DNA from: Gammaproteobacteria bacterium
Lineage (GTDB): Bacteria > Pseudomonadota > Gammaproteobacteria > Pseudomonadales > Azotimanducaceae
Direction: 5' to 3'
NCBI GenBank assembly: GCA_009843635.1
Contig: VYDB01000069.1
Coordinates: 1 to 32,320, forward strand
DNA: 32,320 bases
In this document: one piece after another, positions 1-8,460 of the stretch
Position numbering within the stretch: position 1 is the stretch's first letter
How the letters are laid out: each line of letters begins with the position of its first letter
Program-made: the position numbers and the translations under genes
The notes under the pieces: generated by a model
Databases searched by the model: none
The model's input: the letters and a program-made list of their open reading frames with translations, nothing else
Told to the model about the DNA's origin: nothing

Positions 1-66
1 TCTCCAAAAACCCGACCGATCAACGGCAAATCAAGGACTTTTGAATAGGCCTGCGCTGCCTGCACG

Positions 67-1086
67 GTCGAGGACGGCTGTGACGTGCTGACCATCCCCC
101 ACAACATCAACTGGGCGGACGGCGGCACGTTCGAGGTCGAAAGAGCTCCCGAAGCGGAGCTGGCCGCCCGCGCGCGATTCGAGCGCCTCGCCGAGATTCA
201 CCAAGAGAAGGGCAACAGCGAGTGCTTGCCCGAGGATCGCAACGACACCGACGCGGACTGCGCGTTCGAGCGCTTGGTCACCAATTCGGCCAAGGAGCGC
301 CTGACTGGCCACGAGGATCTGACCGATGCGCAGATCTGGGCCAATGCGCGCTCCAGCTACTACCGCACTCTGCTTGGGCGGGGGCTGGCCGCCTATGAGT
401 CCAGCGGCGGTGAGCGCAACCCGCTGATGCTCGGCGCCATCGGCTCCACCGACACGCATTTCGGCACTGCGGGCAAGGTGAGCAGCGACGACTTCTTTGG
501 CGGCATCTCATCGCTGTGGCTGACGGACGAGGAGCGTTTGGGCGCGCCCGGATACAACCCCGGCGGACTGGTCGCCGTGTGGGCCGAGGAAAACACCCGG
601 GCTGCCATCTTCGATGCGCTCAAGGCGCGCTCCGCCTACGCCACTAGCGGACCGCGCATCAGGCTGCGCTTTGGGGCGAGCGCCGCGAACGCCTGCGAGC
701 AGGCCGCGCCCAAGTTCGCACCCTTCATGGGCGAGCTTCTGAACAGCGCTGAGTCGCCCACATTCACCGTGCAAGCGGCCCGGGACCGGCAACGGTTGGC
801 CCGCGTGGACCTCGTCAAGGGCAGCTTGGTGAATGGCGAATACCAGGAACGGACGGTGGTGCTGGCGGAATTCGCCGAGGGCCGCGACACCTTGTGCGTC
901 TCGTGGCGCGACCGAGACTACGATCCGGCCAGCCCCGCCTTCTGGTATGCCCGAGTGCTGGAGCAGCCAACACCGCGCTGGACCAAGCACCTATGCCAGC
1001 GCAGCGGACTGTGTGACCAATTCCCCGACCAGGATGTCATGGTGCAGCAACGCGCTTGGTCCTCACCCATCTGGCGGCTGCCTTGA
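67..1086 (+). CDS. DUF3604 family protein, C-terminal part (5' end missing or interrupted)
   Basis: The visible protein matches the C-terminal half of DUF3604 proteins, PHP-like putative metalloenzymes of unknown substrate. Seen: GCDVLTIPHN at the very start, GAIGSTDTHFG near residue 125, a YATSGPR segment near residue 190, and the typical end RAWSSPIW. Family members are usually around 600 residues, so roughly the first half is absent. The frame stays open only back to base 49, because TAG at 46-48 interrupts it. GTG at 67 keeps the conserved GCDVLTIPHN block; GTG at 85 would cut into it. Either the N-terminal half lies left of the window in the same frame, making this a broken gene, or there is a frameshift or sequencing error near base 46. 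Its stop is 5 bp before the next gene, suggesting co-transcription. The family call is firm; the 5' end is not. Confidence 0.8.
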   Translation, partial: VEDGCDVLTIPHNINWADGGTFEVERAPEAELAARARFERLAEIHQEKGNSECLPEDRNDTDADCAFERLVTNSAKERLTGHEDLTDAQIWANARSSYYRTLLGRGLAAYESSGGERNPLMLGAIGSTDTHFGTAGKVSSDDFFGGISSLWLTDEERLGAPGYNPGGLVAVWAEENTRAAIFDALKARSAYATSGPRIRLRFGASAANACEQAAPKFAPFMGELLNSAESPTFTVQAARDRQRLARVDLVKGSLVNGEYQERTVVLAEFAEGRDTLCVSWRDRDYDPASPAFWYARVLEQPTPRWTKHLCQRSGLCDQFPDQDVMVQQRAWSSPIWRLP

Positions 1087-1091
1087 CGGCG

Positions 1092-2129
1092 ATGAAGCTG
1101 CCCTTGCTGCCAACGAGCTTGGTCGGCAGCTACGCCCAGCCAAGCTGGCTGATCGACCGCGACCGCCTCGGCCAGCGGCTGCCGCCGCGGGTGCTGCTTG
1201 ACGAGCTGTGGCGCGTCGGACCGGCCAACCTGCTGGAGGCGCAGAACGACGCCACCCTGATCGCCTTGGAGGACCAGCACAGAGCCGGGGTGGACATCGT
1301 CACCGATGGCGAGATGCGGCGGGAAAGCTACTCCAATCGCTTTGCCAACGCACTCGCCGGCGTGGACATCGACAACCCCGGCGAGGCGGTCGACCGCACC
1401 GGCAAGGTCGTCCCCGTGCCGCGGGTAACAGGCCCAATCGCCCGCTTGGAACCGGTCGAAGCACCCCACGTGCCCTTCCTCAAGCGCCACACCAACAAGC
1501 CTTTGAAGGTCACGCTGCCGGGCCCCTTCACACTCGCTCAACAGGCGCAAAACGACTATTACGGCAGCGAGGCCGAACTCGCCATGGCCTATGCCGGCGC
1601 CGTGAACGAGGAGCTTCGCGACCTGTTCGAGGCCGGCGTGGACATCGTTCAGCTCGATGAGCCCTACGTGCAAGCAAGGCCCGAGGCGGCGCGGGACTAT
1701 GCCGTTGCCAGCATCGACCGCGCCTTGGAAGGGGCCACCGGGCCCACCGTGCTGCACGTGTGTTTCGGCTACGGCAAGCACGTTGCGGACAAGCCGGATG
1801 GCTACGCCTTCCTGGGTGAGCTCAACGCCTGCCGTGCCGACGAGGTCTCCATCGAGTGCGCGCAACCGCGCCTGCGGCTGGACCTCGTGCGCGGCCTGCC
1901 CGACAAGACCGTCCACATCGGCGTTCTGGACCTACGCGACCAAACGCCTGAGCCGCCGGAGCTGGTTGCCGATAGAATTCACGCGGCGCTTAAGTTCCTG
2001 CCGGCGGAGCGCGTGGTGGTGGCGCCGGACTGCGGCATGAAATACCTGCCGCGCGACGTCGCCTTCGCGAAGCTGGCAAACATGGTGAAAGGGCGGGATT
2101 TGGTGCGCAGCGAACTGAAGGGAAGTTAG
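1092..2129 (+). CDS. MetE C-terminal-like cobalamin-independent methionine synthase family protein
   Basis: This 345-residue protein has the UROD/MetE-C barrel signature. Zinc-site candidates are His222 and Cys224 (HVCFGYG), Glu255 (SIECAQPR) and Cys314 (APDCGMKYL), which parallel the His-x-Cys, Glu and Cys ligands of MetE. QLDEPYVQ near residue 190 matches the substrate-binding DEP motif. It is half the length of full MetE and lacks the N-terminal folate-binding barrel. It therefore belongs to the short methionine synthase II-like group, whose methyl donor is often unknown. ATG 1092 is chosen because it begins just before LPTSLVGSY, the usual N-terminal motif; an upstream start at 1056 would overlap the DUF3604 gene by 31 bp. 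The 3' end overlaps the convergent MFS gene by 4 bp. Methyl transfer to a thiol is inferred from the family. Confidence 0.85.
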   Translation: MKLPLLPTSLVGSYAQPSWLIDRDRLGQRLPPRVLLDELWRVGPANLLEAQNDATLIALEDQHRAGVDIVTDGEMRRESYSNRFANALAGVDIDNPGEAVDRTGKVVPVPRVTGPIARLEPVEAPHVPFLKRHTNKPLKVTLPGPFTLAQQAQNDYYGSEAELAMAYAGAVNEELRDLFEAGVDIVQLDEPYVQARPEAARDYAVASIDRALEGATGPTVLHVCFGYGKHVADKPDGYAFLGELNACRADEVSIECAQPRLRLDLVRGLPDKTVHIGVLDLRDQTPEPPELVADRIHAALKFLPAERVVVAPDCGMKYLPRDVAFAKLANMVKGRDLVRSELKGS

Positions 2130-3448
2130 GCCTGCTGCTCGAGTTCGTTGCGAATCTTCGGCAGCGCGCGCCACAGGATGAAGCCGCCCAAGGGACACAG
2201 CAGAGCGGCGGACAGCGCGATGGACTTGCCGATCGCCGCATCATAGCCAAACACGTAGTCCGTGGTCGCCGCGACCACCGTGGGGCCCAGACCTAAGCCA
2301 ATCAGGTTCGCCACGAGCTGATACACCGCCGTGACCTGGCCGCGCATGCGGTTGGGCGTCATGAGCTGCAACGTGCCCCCGGACAGGCCGCCTTGAAACG
2401 CCGAGAAGAACACCGCCAGCCCGATCATCACGACGCCCAGCACATCGTTGGTGACGAAGCCCAAGGAGACCGCGCAGGGGATGATGCAGACGATGCTGAG
2501 CAGTATCGTGCGCACGTAGGCATCGCGAGTGCCACGCTGCATCCAGGCATCCGCCAAGGTGCCCGCCAGCAGCAACCCGGCCGTGCCGGCAACGATCATG
2601 ACCACGCCAAACACCCAACCGGCCTCCGGCCGGCTATAGCCGAACGTGCGAATGAGGTAGCTCGGGCCCCACAAGTTCAGGGCATAGACCACCATGATGA
2701 AGATGGACACGCCCAGGATGTGGCCCCCGTAGGCCGCACGGCGGTCCCACAGGTAGCGCACCACGTCGGCCAACGCAATGGAGTCCGCATCGTCCGCGGC
2801 GACGCCCCGCCGGACCGGTTCGCGAACGGTTGCCAACATGAGGAACGCGACCAGCACGCCCGGCAGCCCGACGATCAGAAACGTCAGCTGCCAGCCATGC
2901 AGCGCGCCGACGACGGGCAGTACCAACTGGTCCATGTTCTCCACGTACGCGACCACCGCGCCGCCCAGCATGTAGGCGAACCCGGAGCCCAACGTCACCC
3001 CCACCATGTACACGGATAGCGCACGGGCCAGTATGGATCTCGGAAAGTAGTCGGTGATCATCGAGTAGGCGCCGGGCGCGAGCGTCGCCTCCCCAATGCC
3101 AACCCCAACCCGCGCCAAAAACAGCGACCAATAGCCCTTGGCGAGCCCGCACAGGGCGGTCATGATGCTCCAGACCGCGATCCCCGCAGCGATCAGGTTG
3201 CGCCGGCTCCTGCTGTCGGCAATCCGCGCCAACGGCAACCCCATCACGGCGTAGAACAGCGAAAACGCGAGCCCAGCCAGCAGGCTGAACTGGGTGTCGG
3301 AGATCTGGAAGGTCTCCCGAATGGGGCCCACGAGCAGCCCCATGATCATGCGATCGAGAAACGAGAAGGTCTGCGCGATGAGCAGCACGCCCACCACGTA
3401 CCATGCGTAGCCCAACCGTACGGGCGTAGCAGCGCTCGCTACGCCCAC
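2126..3448 (-). CDS. MFS transporter
   Basis: The protein has 440 residues and about 12 hydrophobic segments. It carries the MFS loop 2-3 signature in the form ADSRSRRN (about residues 77-84), after LAFSLFYAVMGLPLAR. VGVGIGEATLAPGAYSMI in the fourth segment and a charged central loop (TVREPVRRGVAADDAD) fit the spinster-like/MFS_1 group common in marine proteobacteria. Substrate is unknown; the operon partner, a VOC enzyme, suggests uptake or export of an aromatic or other small organic acid, which is inference. The start is uncertain. GTG 3448 lies inside a 9-bp-stem palindrome (3422-3446), and the conserved part begins only at AWYVVGVLL, about 15 residues in. The gene starts 23 bp after the VOC stop and is probably co-transcribed with it. 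Confidence 0.88.
   Translation of the reverse strand: MGVASAATPVRLGYAWYVVGVLLIAQTFSFLDRMIMGLLVGPIRETFQISDTQFSLLAGLAFSLFYAVMGLPLARIADSRSRRNLIAAGIAVWSIMTALCGLAKGYWSLFLARVGVGIGEATLAPGAYSMITDYFPRSILARALSVYMVGVTLGSGFAYMLGGAVVAYVENMDQLVLPVVGALHGWQLTFLIVGLPGVLVAFLMLATVREPVRRGVAADDADSIALADVVRYLWDRRAAYGGHILGVSIFIMVVYALNLWGPSYLIRTFGYSRPEAGWVFGVVMIVAGTAGLLLAGTLADAWMQRGTRDAYVRTILLSIVCIIPCAVSLGFVTNDVLGVVMIGLAVFFSAFQGGLSGGTLQLMTPNRMRGQVTAVYQLVANLIGLGLGPTVVAATTDYVFGYDAAIGKSIALSAALLCPLGGFILWRALPKIRNELEQQA
3422..3446. repeat. 9-bp-stem palindrome at the MFS gene start
   Basis: GGGCGTAGC (3422-3430) and GCTACGCCC (3438-3446) are perfect inverted repeats around a 7-nt loop. The structure covers the first codons of the MFS reading frame. 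It could control translation of the MFS gene relative to the VOC gene, or be a small mobile palindrome that has extended the frame. Which is correct cannot be told from one copy. Confidence 0.5.
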
Positions 3449-3471
3449 CGGCGCTTGCTCACTCCCGATGT

Positions 3472-4011
3472 TCAGTCAACGCTGACGGGTGCGATGTTCA
3501 CGTCGCGCTCGTCGAGGTCCCGGGTCCAAGCCGCGAACTCCAGCAAAATGCCGTCAGGGTCCTTGAAGTAGATCGAGCGCACGAAGGTGCTTTCGGTGAT
3601 CTCAGGGCTGGCGCCCGCCTCCGAGTCATCGTGGTTCACCACTTCGGTGACATCGACGCCCGCCGCTTTGAGCTGGCGCTGATACGCCTCGATCTTCTCT
3701 TCCGGCACGTCAAAGGCAACATGGTTCATCGAGGCGTGCGCGGAGGTGATGTCCCCCCGGCCCACCAAGTCCCGGGCATGGGTGACCCCGGGCTGGCTGT
3801 CCCCCGCGTTCGGAAACCAAAAGAACGCCAAGGAGTCGCCCTTGCCGATGTCGAAAAAGAAATGCTGGCCCGCGCCGCCCGGCAGCTCGATGGTCTTGGT
3901 CAACGGCATGCCGAGCACGCCGGAATAGAAATCCACGGTGGTTTTCATGTCCCGGCAAACCAGTGCCAGGTGGTTGATGCCGCGGAGGTCGAACTTGTCG
4001 TTGGCTGCCAT
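3472..4011 (-). CDS. VOC family (glyoxalase/extradiol dioxygenase-like) protein
   Basis: This 179-residue protein carries two beta-alpha-beta-beta-beta VOC modules. Candidate metal ligands are the His in GINHLALVCRDM (about residue 15), the His in MNHVAFDVPEEK (about residue 98) and the Glu in GILLEFAAW near the C-terminus, the normal 2-His-1-Glu pattern. FYSGVLGMPL and YFKDPDGILLEF are typical VOC strings. Members include glyoxalases, fosfomycin-resistance proteins, epimerases and ring-cleaving dioxygenases; the exact reaction is not visible. ATG at 4011 has an upstream AGGAGA about 8 nt away, a good ribosome binding site. It is the first gene of a two-gene operon with the MFS transporter. 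Confidence 0.87.
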   Translation of the reverse strand: MAANDKFDLRGINHLALVCRDMKTTVDFYSGVLGMPLTKTIELPGGAGQHFFFDIGKGDSLAFFWFPNAGDSQPGVTHARDLVGRGDITSAHASMNHVAFDVPEEKIEAYQRQLKAAGVDVTEVVNHDDSEAGASPEITESTFVRSIYFKDPDGILLEFAAWTRDLDERDVNIAPVSVD

Positions 4012-4081
4012 GCCTGCTCTCCTATCAAAGCTCTGCTATCTCGCAGCCAATATCATTGACTTAAGCCCCTGCTGTCAATGC

Positions 4082-4127
4082 GAACCCGCTGCGCGGGTTC
4101 ATTGGAGTTTCGCTGGCGCGAAACTCC
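4082..4127. repeat. Paired hairpins (copy 1) between VOC and PhyH genes
   Basis: Two perfect hairpins stand 3 bp apart. The first has 8-bp arms GAACCCGC (4082-4089) and GCGGGTTC (4093-4100) with loop TGC. The second has 10-bp arms GGAGTTTCGC (4104-4113) and GCGAAACTCC (4118-4127) with loop TGGC. They sit between divergent genes. No T-run follows, so they are not classic terminators. A similar pair lies at 8461-8499, suggesting a REP-like intergenic element. Confidence 0.6.
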
Positions 4128-4166
4128 GCGGCCGCTTAGGCGTCTATTTGGTCGTAAAATACGGAC

Positions 4167-4988
4167 GTGGACCAGGCATTGAGCAACGGCGCGCGGCGAT
4201 GGGCGCGCGAAGCGGCGCGCTACCGGCGCGAGGGCTTTCTTTCGCCGGTGCGGATCATTGGGCAAGCGGAGGCGGGGGATCACCGCCGTCGGCTCGAAGA
4301 GGCGGAGGCGTCGGTGGGCAACCTGCACTACCAGGCCAAGGTGCACACCATCTTGCGCTCACCGCTGGAACTGGCTACCCATCCGTGCGCACTGGATGTG
4401 GTCGAAGCGTTGTTGGGGCCGAACATCCTGGTCTGGAACGTGACCTACATCATCAAGGAACCGCGAACCCCGGCCCATGTCAGTTGGCATCAGGACCTCA
4501 CCTATTGGGGATTGGACGGGGAGGATCAGGTGTCCATGTGGCTAGCGTTGTCGCCGGCCAACGAAACCAGCGGTTGCATGCGGTTGGTGCCCGGCAGCCA
4601 CCGGGAAGGAAGGCGCGGGCACCGGGCCACCACCGATGACGCCAACGTGTTGTTTCAAGGGCAGACCGTGGATGGCGTCGATGAATCGGCGGCGGCGCTG
4701 TGCCCGCTGCGTCCCGGCGAGGCCTCCTTCCACCACGGCTGGACCCTGCACGCCTCCCTGCCGAACCGCAGCGATGACCGCCGCATCGGCCTCAACGTCC
4801 AGTACCTGGCCACGCGCATGCGGCAGGTCAAGCACAGCCGAGACACCGCCCTGCTGGCGCGGGGCGTCGACGCGTTTGGCCACTTCGGGCACGACATCCC
4901 CGCTGCGGAAGACCTGCATCCCGAGGCCTTGGCGCGGCATCGGGAACTCAATCGCCTGTATCAGGAGACCGTTGGCCGAGGCGCCTAA
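4167..4988 (+). CDS. Phytanoyl-CoA dioxygenase (PhyH) family protein
   Basis: A 273-residue Fe(II)/2-oxoglutarate oxygenase. Visible ligands are His108 and Asp110 (SWHQDLTYW), the distal His195 in GWTLHASLPNRS, and Arg205 or Arg206 for the 2-oxoglutarate carboxylate. MWLALSPANETSGCMRLVPG is the characteristic middle block that follows the HxD motif. The family hydroxylates acyl-CoAs and many small molecules in the cytoplasm; the substrate here cannot be read. The start is GTG 4167; no better in-frame ATG lies before the conserved RREGFLSP segment. The stop overlaps the convergent 6PGDH-like gene by 4 bp. All catalytic residues are present, so the enzyme looks active. Confidence 0.9.
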   Translation: MDQALSNGARRWAREAARYRREGFLSPVRIIGQAEAGDHRRRLEEAEASVGNLHYQAKVHTILRSPLELATHPCALDVVEALLGPNILVWNVTYIIKEPRTPAHVSWHQDLTYWGLDGEDQVSMWLALSPANETSGCMRLVPGSHREGRRGHRATTDDANVLFQGQTVDGVDESAAALCPLRPGEASFHHGWTLHASLPNRSDDRRIGLNVQYLATRMRQVKHSRDTALLARGVDAFGHFGHDIPAAEDLHPEALARHRELNRLYQETVGRGA

Positions 4989-5815
4989 CTGGCATCCTCG
5001 TTAAGCAGGCGCTCGATCACGTCGGCCATTTGCGGTTGGTCAGCGTTCTTAAGGTCGGCCATGCGCTCGTAAACCGAAGCTGCGGCCCCATGAAAGCCAC
5101 CGGGCAAGTCGGCCCCCTCGAAGGTTGCGGCAATCTCAAGCATTTCCCCGGCGAATCGCCAAGCCTTGGGGCTCACCGCCTGCGCGGCGCGCTCCGAGCG
5201 CTCCGCCAAGCCGGGCTGGGAGCGGGACCACTCGGCCAACAGCGCGTCGGTCACGCCCTCAGCCTCGGCCAGCGCCCGAATGGCCAGCAGCAGGGCGCTC
5301 GCTCCCTTGGTGTAGGCGGCGTAACACATCTTCAGCGCCTTGGCGGCGCCTGGGCGCTCGCCGAGAACCACCGTTTCGACGAATCCCGCAGCAAACCAAT
5401 CGGCGGCAACGGCTGCGCGGGGGCCGGACAGGAACAGGCGAGTGCTGCCCGGCGAACGGGCCGGCGGGCCGACGATGCCGCCGTCGACGTAGCGCTCGCC
5501 CAGCAGGTCCGCCAAGCGGGCACCGGTGTCTGGCGAAACGGCGTTGGCGTCCACGTAGAGGCCGGAGAAGCCGCTCCTTGCCACGCTCGCGGCCACTTCA
5601 AGAGCAGCCTCGGGCGGACAGACGCAGATGATGCCGTCCACTGCCCGCGTGAGGCTGGGCAAGGAGCGCCGATCAGCAAATCCGGCGCTCGCGGCGCGTT
5701 CTGCAGTGGCTGCGCTGCGCCCTGCGGAAGCCCAATGCACCCGATGCCCGGACTCGGCCAGCGCCATGCCCACGGAAACGCCCATGGCACCGGGATGCAG
5801 CAGCCCGATGTCCAC
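4985..5815 (-). CDS. 6-phosphogluconate dehydrogenase-like / DUF1932 NAD(P)-binding protein
   Basis: The protein has 276 residues and two domains. The N-terminal Rossmann fold opens with the dinucleotide motif G4LLHPGAMG12, an NAD_binding_2-type pattern, and continues with VDGIICVCPPEAA (about 60-72). The C-terminal helical half matches DUF1932, with GAAKALKMCYAAYTKG (about 155-170) carrying the lysine that is catalytic in beta-hydroxyacid dehydrogenases. The likely reaction is NAD(P)-dependent oxidation or reduction of a hydroxy or imino acid; the substrate is unknown. The start is GTG 5815, only 2 bp after the amidohydrolase stop, so this is the third gene of an operon. Its 3' end overlaps PhyH by 4 bp. 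Confidence 0.85.
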   Translation of the reverse strand: MDIGLLHPGAMGVSVGMALAESGHRVHWASAGRSAATAERAASAGFADRRSLPSLTRAVDGIICVCPPEAALEVAASVARSGFSGLYVDANAVSPDTGARLADLLGERYVDGGIVGPPARSPGSTRLFLSGPRAAVAADWFAAGFVETVVLGERPGAAKALKMCYAAYTKGASALLLAIRALAEAEGVTDALLAEWSRSQPGLAERSERAAQAVSPKAWRFAGEMLEIAATFEGADLPGGFHGAAASVYERMADLKNADQPQMADVIERLLNEDAS

Positions 5816-5817
5816 AG

Positions 5818-7245
5818 CTACAAGCGGTAATCCAAGGGTGGCTCTCGTTCGCCCAAAAGCGCTTCGTACTCAAAGTCGGCGCCGCGCTTCTCCCGAAGCT
5901 CCGCCCAAGCCCGCTTGATGAGGCCGGCGTCCTGGAACAGGTCAGTGGCCGTCAGCGCCAGCAACCGCGCTGCCAGCAGCATGCCCTTGTGGCCAATGCT
6001 GGTGCCTCCCGCGGCCACGGCCTGCCACGAATGGGCGGGGGTTCCGGGCACCCAGGTGGCGGTGCCGAATCCCACGGTCGGGGCTGCCCAACTGACGTCG
6101 CCCACGTCCGTGGAGCCCCGCCCTTGCCGCAGGACGAAGGGCTGCACCTCGGACTGCGCGCCGAGCGGCAGGGCCGCTTCGCCGAGGGTTCGATGGACGG
6201 CTTCGGCGAAGCGCTGTTCCTCGGGGTTGTAGGCGTAGCCGCCCAATCGGCGCAGGTTGGCGTCCACCAGCCGCGCCAGGGTTTCGTTGGGCAGGACCGG
6301 GTAGTTGCCGTGCATGACCTCGTAGGTCATTTGCGTCCCCGTGCCCAGCGCCGCGGCCTCGGCGGCCTTGACCACCCGCTCGAACAACGCCTTGACGGTG
6401 GGCAGCTTGGGATGGCGCACGTAGTAATAGACCTCCGCGGATTCCGGCACGATGTTGGGCGCGTCGCCGCCATCGGTGATGACGTAGTGGATGCGGGCGT
6501 CCTCCGGGATGTGCTCGCGCATCAGGTTGACCATGAAGTTCATCGCTTCCACGCCGTCCAAGGCCGAGCGGCCCCGTTCCGGAGCGGATGCGGCATGGGC
6601 GGCGACGCCCTGAAAGCGAAAGCGGCCGGACTTGTTGGCCGTGCTGCTGGCCGCGGAGGCATCGTTGCGGTCGGCGGGGTGCCAGTGCAGCACCACGTCC
6701 ACATCGTCGAATAGGCCAGCCCGAACCATGTAGACCTTGCCGGAGCCGCCCTCTTCGGCCGGCGTGCCGTACACGCGCACGGTGCCGGAAGCGCCGGTTG
6801 CCGCCAGCCAGCGGGCTACCGCCACGCCCGCCGAAGCCGAGGCGGCGCCAAACAGGTGATGGCCGCAGGCGTGGCCCGGCATCCCTTCGGCTATGGGCTG
6901 GCGAACCGGCTTGGCGGCTTGGGAGAGCCCGGGGAGGGCATCGAACTCCGCGAGGATGCCGATCACCGGCGCCCCTTCGCCGTAGGTCGCCACAAAGGCC
7001 GTGGGGATGTCGGCGACGCCGCTCTCGACGTCGAATCCGGAGTCGGACAGGTAGCCCTGCAGGCGCTCGGAACTCTTGGCTTCCAGGTAGCCCAGTTCGG
7101 CGAACGCCCAGATGTCGTCGGCCAAGGCGATGGACGCCGCGCGCTCCTTTTCCACCTCGGCCAGAACCTGCTGGTCGGCAGCGGCGGCAATCCCGGCGGC
7201 GAGCAGCAACGCAGCCAGATATCCTGCGGCTGTAATCCTGTTCAT
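5818..7245 (-). CDS. Exported M20-type amidohydrolase, AbgB-like
   Basis: A 475-residue zinc amidohydrolase close to the p-aminobenzoyl-glutamate hydrolase subunit B group. A signal peptide is evident: MNRITAAGYLAALLLAAG followed by Ala-rich IAAAADQ, so it is probably periplasmic. Metal and catalytic motifs in order: AEFDALPG, MPGHACGHHLFGA, GTPAEEGGSGKVYM with the catalytic Glu pair, LHWHPADRND, and GRGSTDVGDVSW near residue 385. VAAHAASAPERGRSALDGVEAM belongs to the lid/dimerisation domain. The expected substrate is an amide-linked amino acid such as an N-acyl- or aminobenzoyl-glutamate; this is inferred from the family. Its ATG immediately follows the stop of the upstream hydrolase and it ends 2 bp before the next gene, so all three are one transcript. 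Confidence 0.88.
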   Translation of the reverse strand: MNRITAAGYLAALLLAAGIAAAADQQVLAEVEKERAASIALADDIWAFAELGYLEAKSSERLQGYLSDSGFDVESGVADIPTAFVATYGEGAPVIGILAEFDALPGLSQAAKPVRQPIAEGMPGHACGHHLFGAASASAGVAVARWLAATGASGTVRVYGTPAEEGGSGKVYMVRAGLFDDVDVVLHWHPADRNDASAASSTANKSGRFRFQGVAAHAASAPERGRSALDGVEAMNFMVNLMREHIPEDARIHYVITDGGDAPNIVPESAEVYYYVRHPKLPTVKALFERVVKAAEAAALGTGTQMTYEVMHGNYPVLPNETLARLVDANLRRLGGYAYNPEEQRFAEAVHRTLGEAALPLGAQSEVQPFVLRQGRGSTDVGDVSWAAPTVGFGTATWVPGTPAHSWQAVAAGGTSIGHKGMLLAARLLALTATDLFQDAGLIKRAWAELREKRGADFEYEALLGEREPPLDYRL

Positions 7246-8397
7246 CTAGGACACACAGAGAGCGGCGATGCTGGAAATCGCCACCCCGCGCCGACCTTGG
7301 CGAATGGTGTGGCGGTCGTGGGTGCGGGTGCAATAGCCCAACGACAGCCCGGTGGCGGGGTCCGCCCAAGCGAGCTGTCCACCGGCCCCGTTGTGGCCGA
7401 AGGCTTCCGGCGAGTTGGTCTTGCCGAAACCGCGGAAGCTGCGCTTTTCATCGCCGGCGACGATGATGCCGAGGCCGCGGTTGGCCACCGTGCCCACGAG
7501 GTCCGTCAGGGCACCGGTGCGCACCCGGCGCGCCTCGCTCAGCATGGCGTCGCTCCAGATTCGCTGGCCCCTTAAGCCCCCGTGCAGCAGGCCTTGGTAG
7601 AACAGGGCCAGTTCGGCGGCACTCATGAAGGCGCCACCGCCGGGCACGCCCACTGCGCGCACTTCCGGGCGATTGAAGCTCAGGATGGCATCCTCGGTGA
7701 CCTCGGTGACGGGCGGCGGCGGCAGGCCGAGATCCCGCCAGTCCTGGTCGCTCATGGCCTCCCCGGCGTGCTCGCAGAGCGCCGCCCGGCCTTGGGCGCT
7801 GTCCGGCAGGCCCACATGCAGGTCGTCCAAGCCCAATGGCTCGGCGATGCGCTCCCGAACGAAGGCTTGAAAGGGCTGCCCGGCGCGGCGCTCGATAATC
7901 TCCGCAATCACCCACATGCTCGACGATGGGTGGTACTCAAACTGGCTGCCCGGCGCCCAGTTGAGCTGCCATTGGGCGTAGCGTTCGCGTCGCCGGGCGG
8001 GGTCGTTCCAATCCAAGGGCCGAAAGGGGGCGGCGGGAAAACCGGCGGTGTGGGTGAAGAGCTGTCCTACCCGAATCACGTCTTTGCCGTTGCTGGCGAA
8101 TTCCGGAATGATGTCGGCCACGATTTCGTCTTCGTCCAAGCGGCCCTCCTCGATGAGAATCCAGGCGGCTGCCGAAGTCACCGCCTTGGTGGCCGAGAAC
8201 ACGCAGAAGAGGCTCTCTTCCAAGGCGTCGCCGAAGCTGGCCAGCAGTGCCAGCTTGCCGTTGCGGGCCAACGCCACCTGGGCCGCCGACAGCAGCCCGG
8301 CATCGACCTCCCGGCGCGCCCGGGCCAGCAGTTCGTCCACCTTGGCGGGGTTAAGCCCAGCCTCCGCCATGCTGCACTTGAGCGATTCTGGAACCAT
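7246..8397 (-). CDS. Serine hydrolase, beta-lactamase/EstB family
   Basis: This 383-residue protein is a beta-lactamase class C-like (CubicO/EstB) serine hydrolase. The SxxK motif is Ser68-Ala-Thr-Lys71 in FCVFSATKAVTS. The tyrosine motif is probably Tyr155 in FEYHPSSSMW, without the usual Asn two residues later. GHNGAGGQLAWADP near residue 345 replaces the KTG motif with the HxG type common in esterases. There is no signal peptide, so a cytoplasmic esterase or amidase is more likely than a true beta-lactamase. The start ATG 8397 is tentative; Met10 would also leave the domain intact. It is the first gene of the operon with the AbgB-like and 6PGDH-like proteins. Confidence 0.87.
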   Translation of the reverse strand: MVPESLKCSMAEAGLNPAKVDELLARARREVDAGLLSAAQVALARNGKLALLASFGDALEESLFCVFSATKAVTSAAAWILIEEGRLDEDEIVADIIPEFASNGKDVIRVGQLFTHTAGFPAAPFRPLDWNDPARRRERYAQWQLNWAPGSQFEYHPSSSMWVIAEIIERRAGQPFQAFVRERIAEPLGLDDLHVGLPDSAQGRAALCEHAGEAMSDQDWRDLGLPPPPVTEVTEDAILSFNRPEVRAVGVPGGGAFMSAAELALFYQGLLHGGLRGQRIWSDAMLSEARRVRTGALTDLVGTVANRGLGIIVAGDEKRSFRGFGKTNSPEAFGHNGAGGQLAWADPATGLSLGYCTRTHDRHTIRQGRRGVAISSIAALCVS

Positions 8398-8460
8398 GGA
8401 ACCTTCCGATGTCCTTTGGGGGTGGGGATGTTGGCCCCGCCAAGGAATTAGTTCAAGCGC

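Noticed and set aside
918-1916. 332-residue minus-strand open frame
   Set aside because: Antisense to the MetE-like gene and the end of the DUF3604 gene, both with clear family motifs.
5942-7369. 475-residue minus-strand open frame rich in Arg, Gly and Pro
   Set aside because: Out-of-frame shadow of the AbgB-like gene; no domain, and composition typical of a wrong frame.
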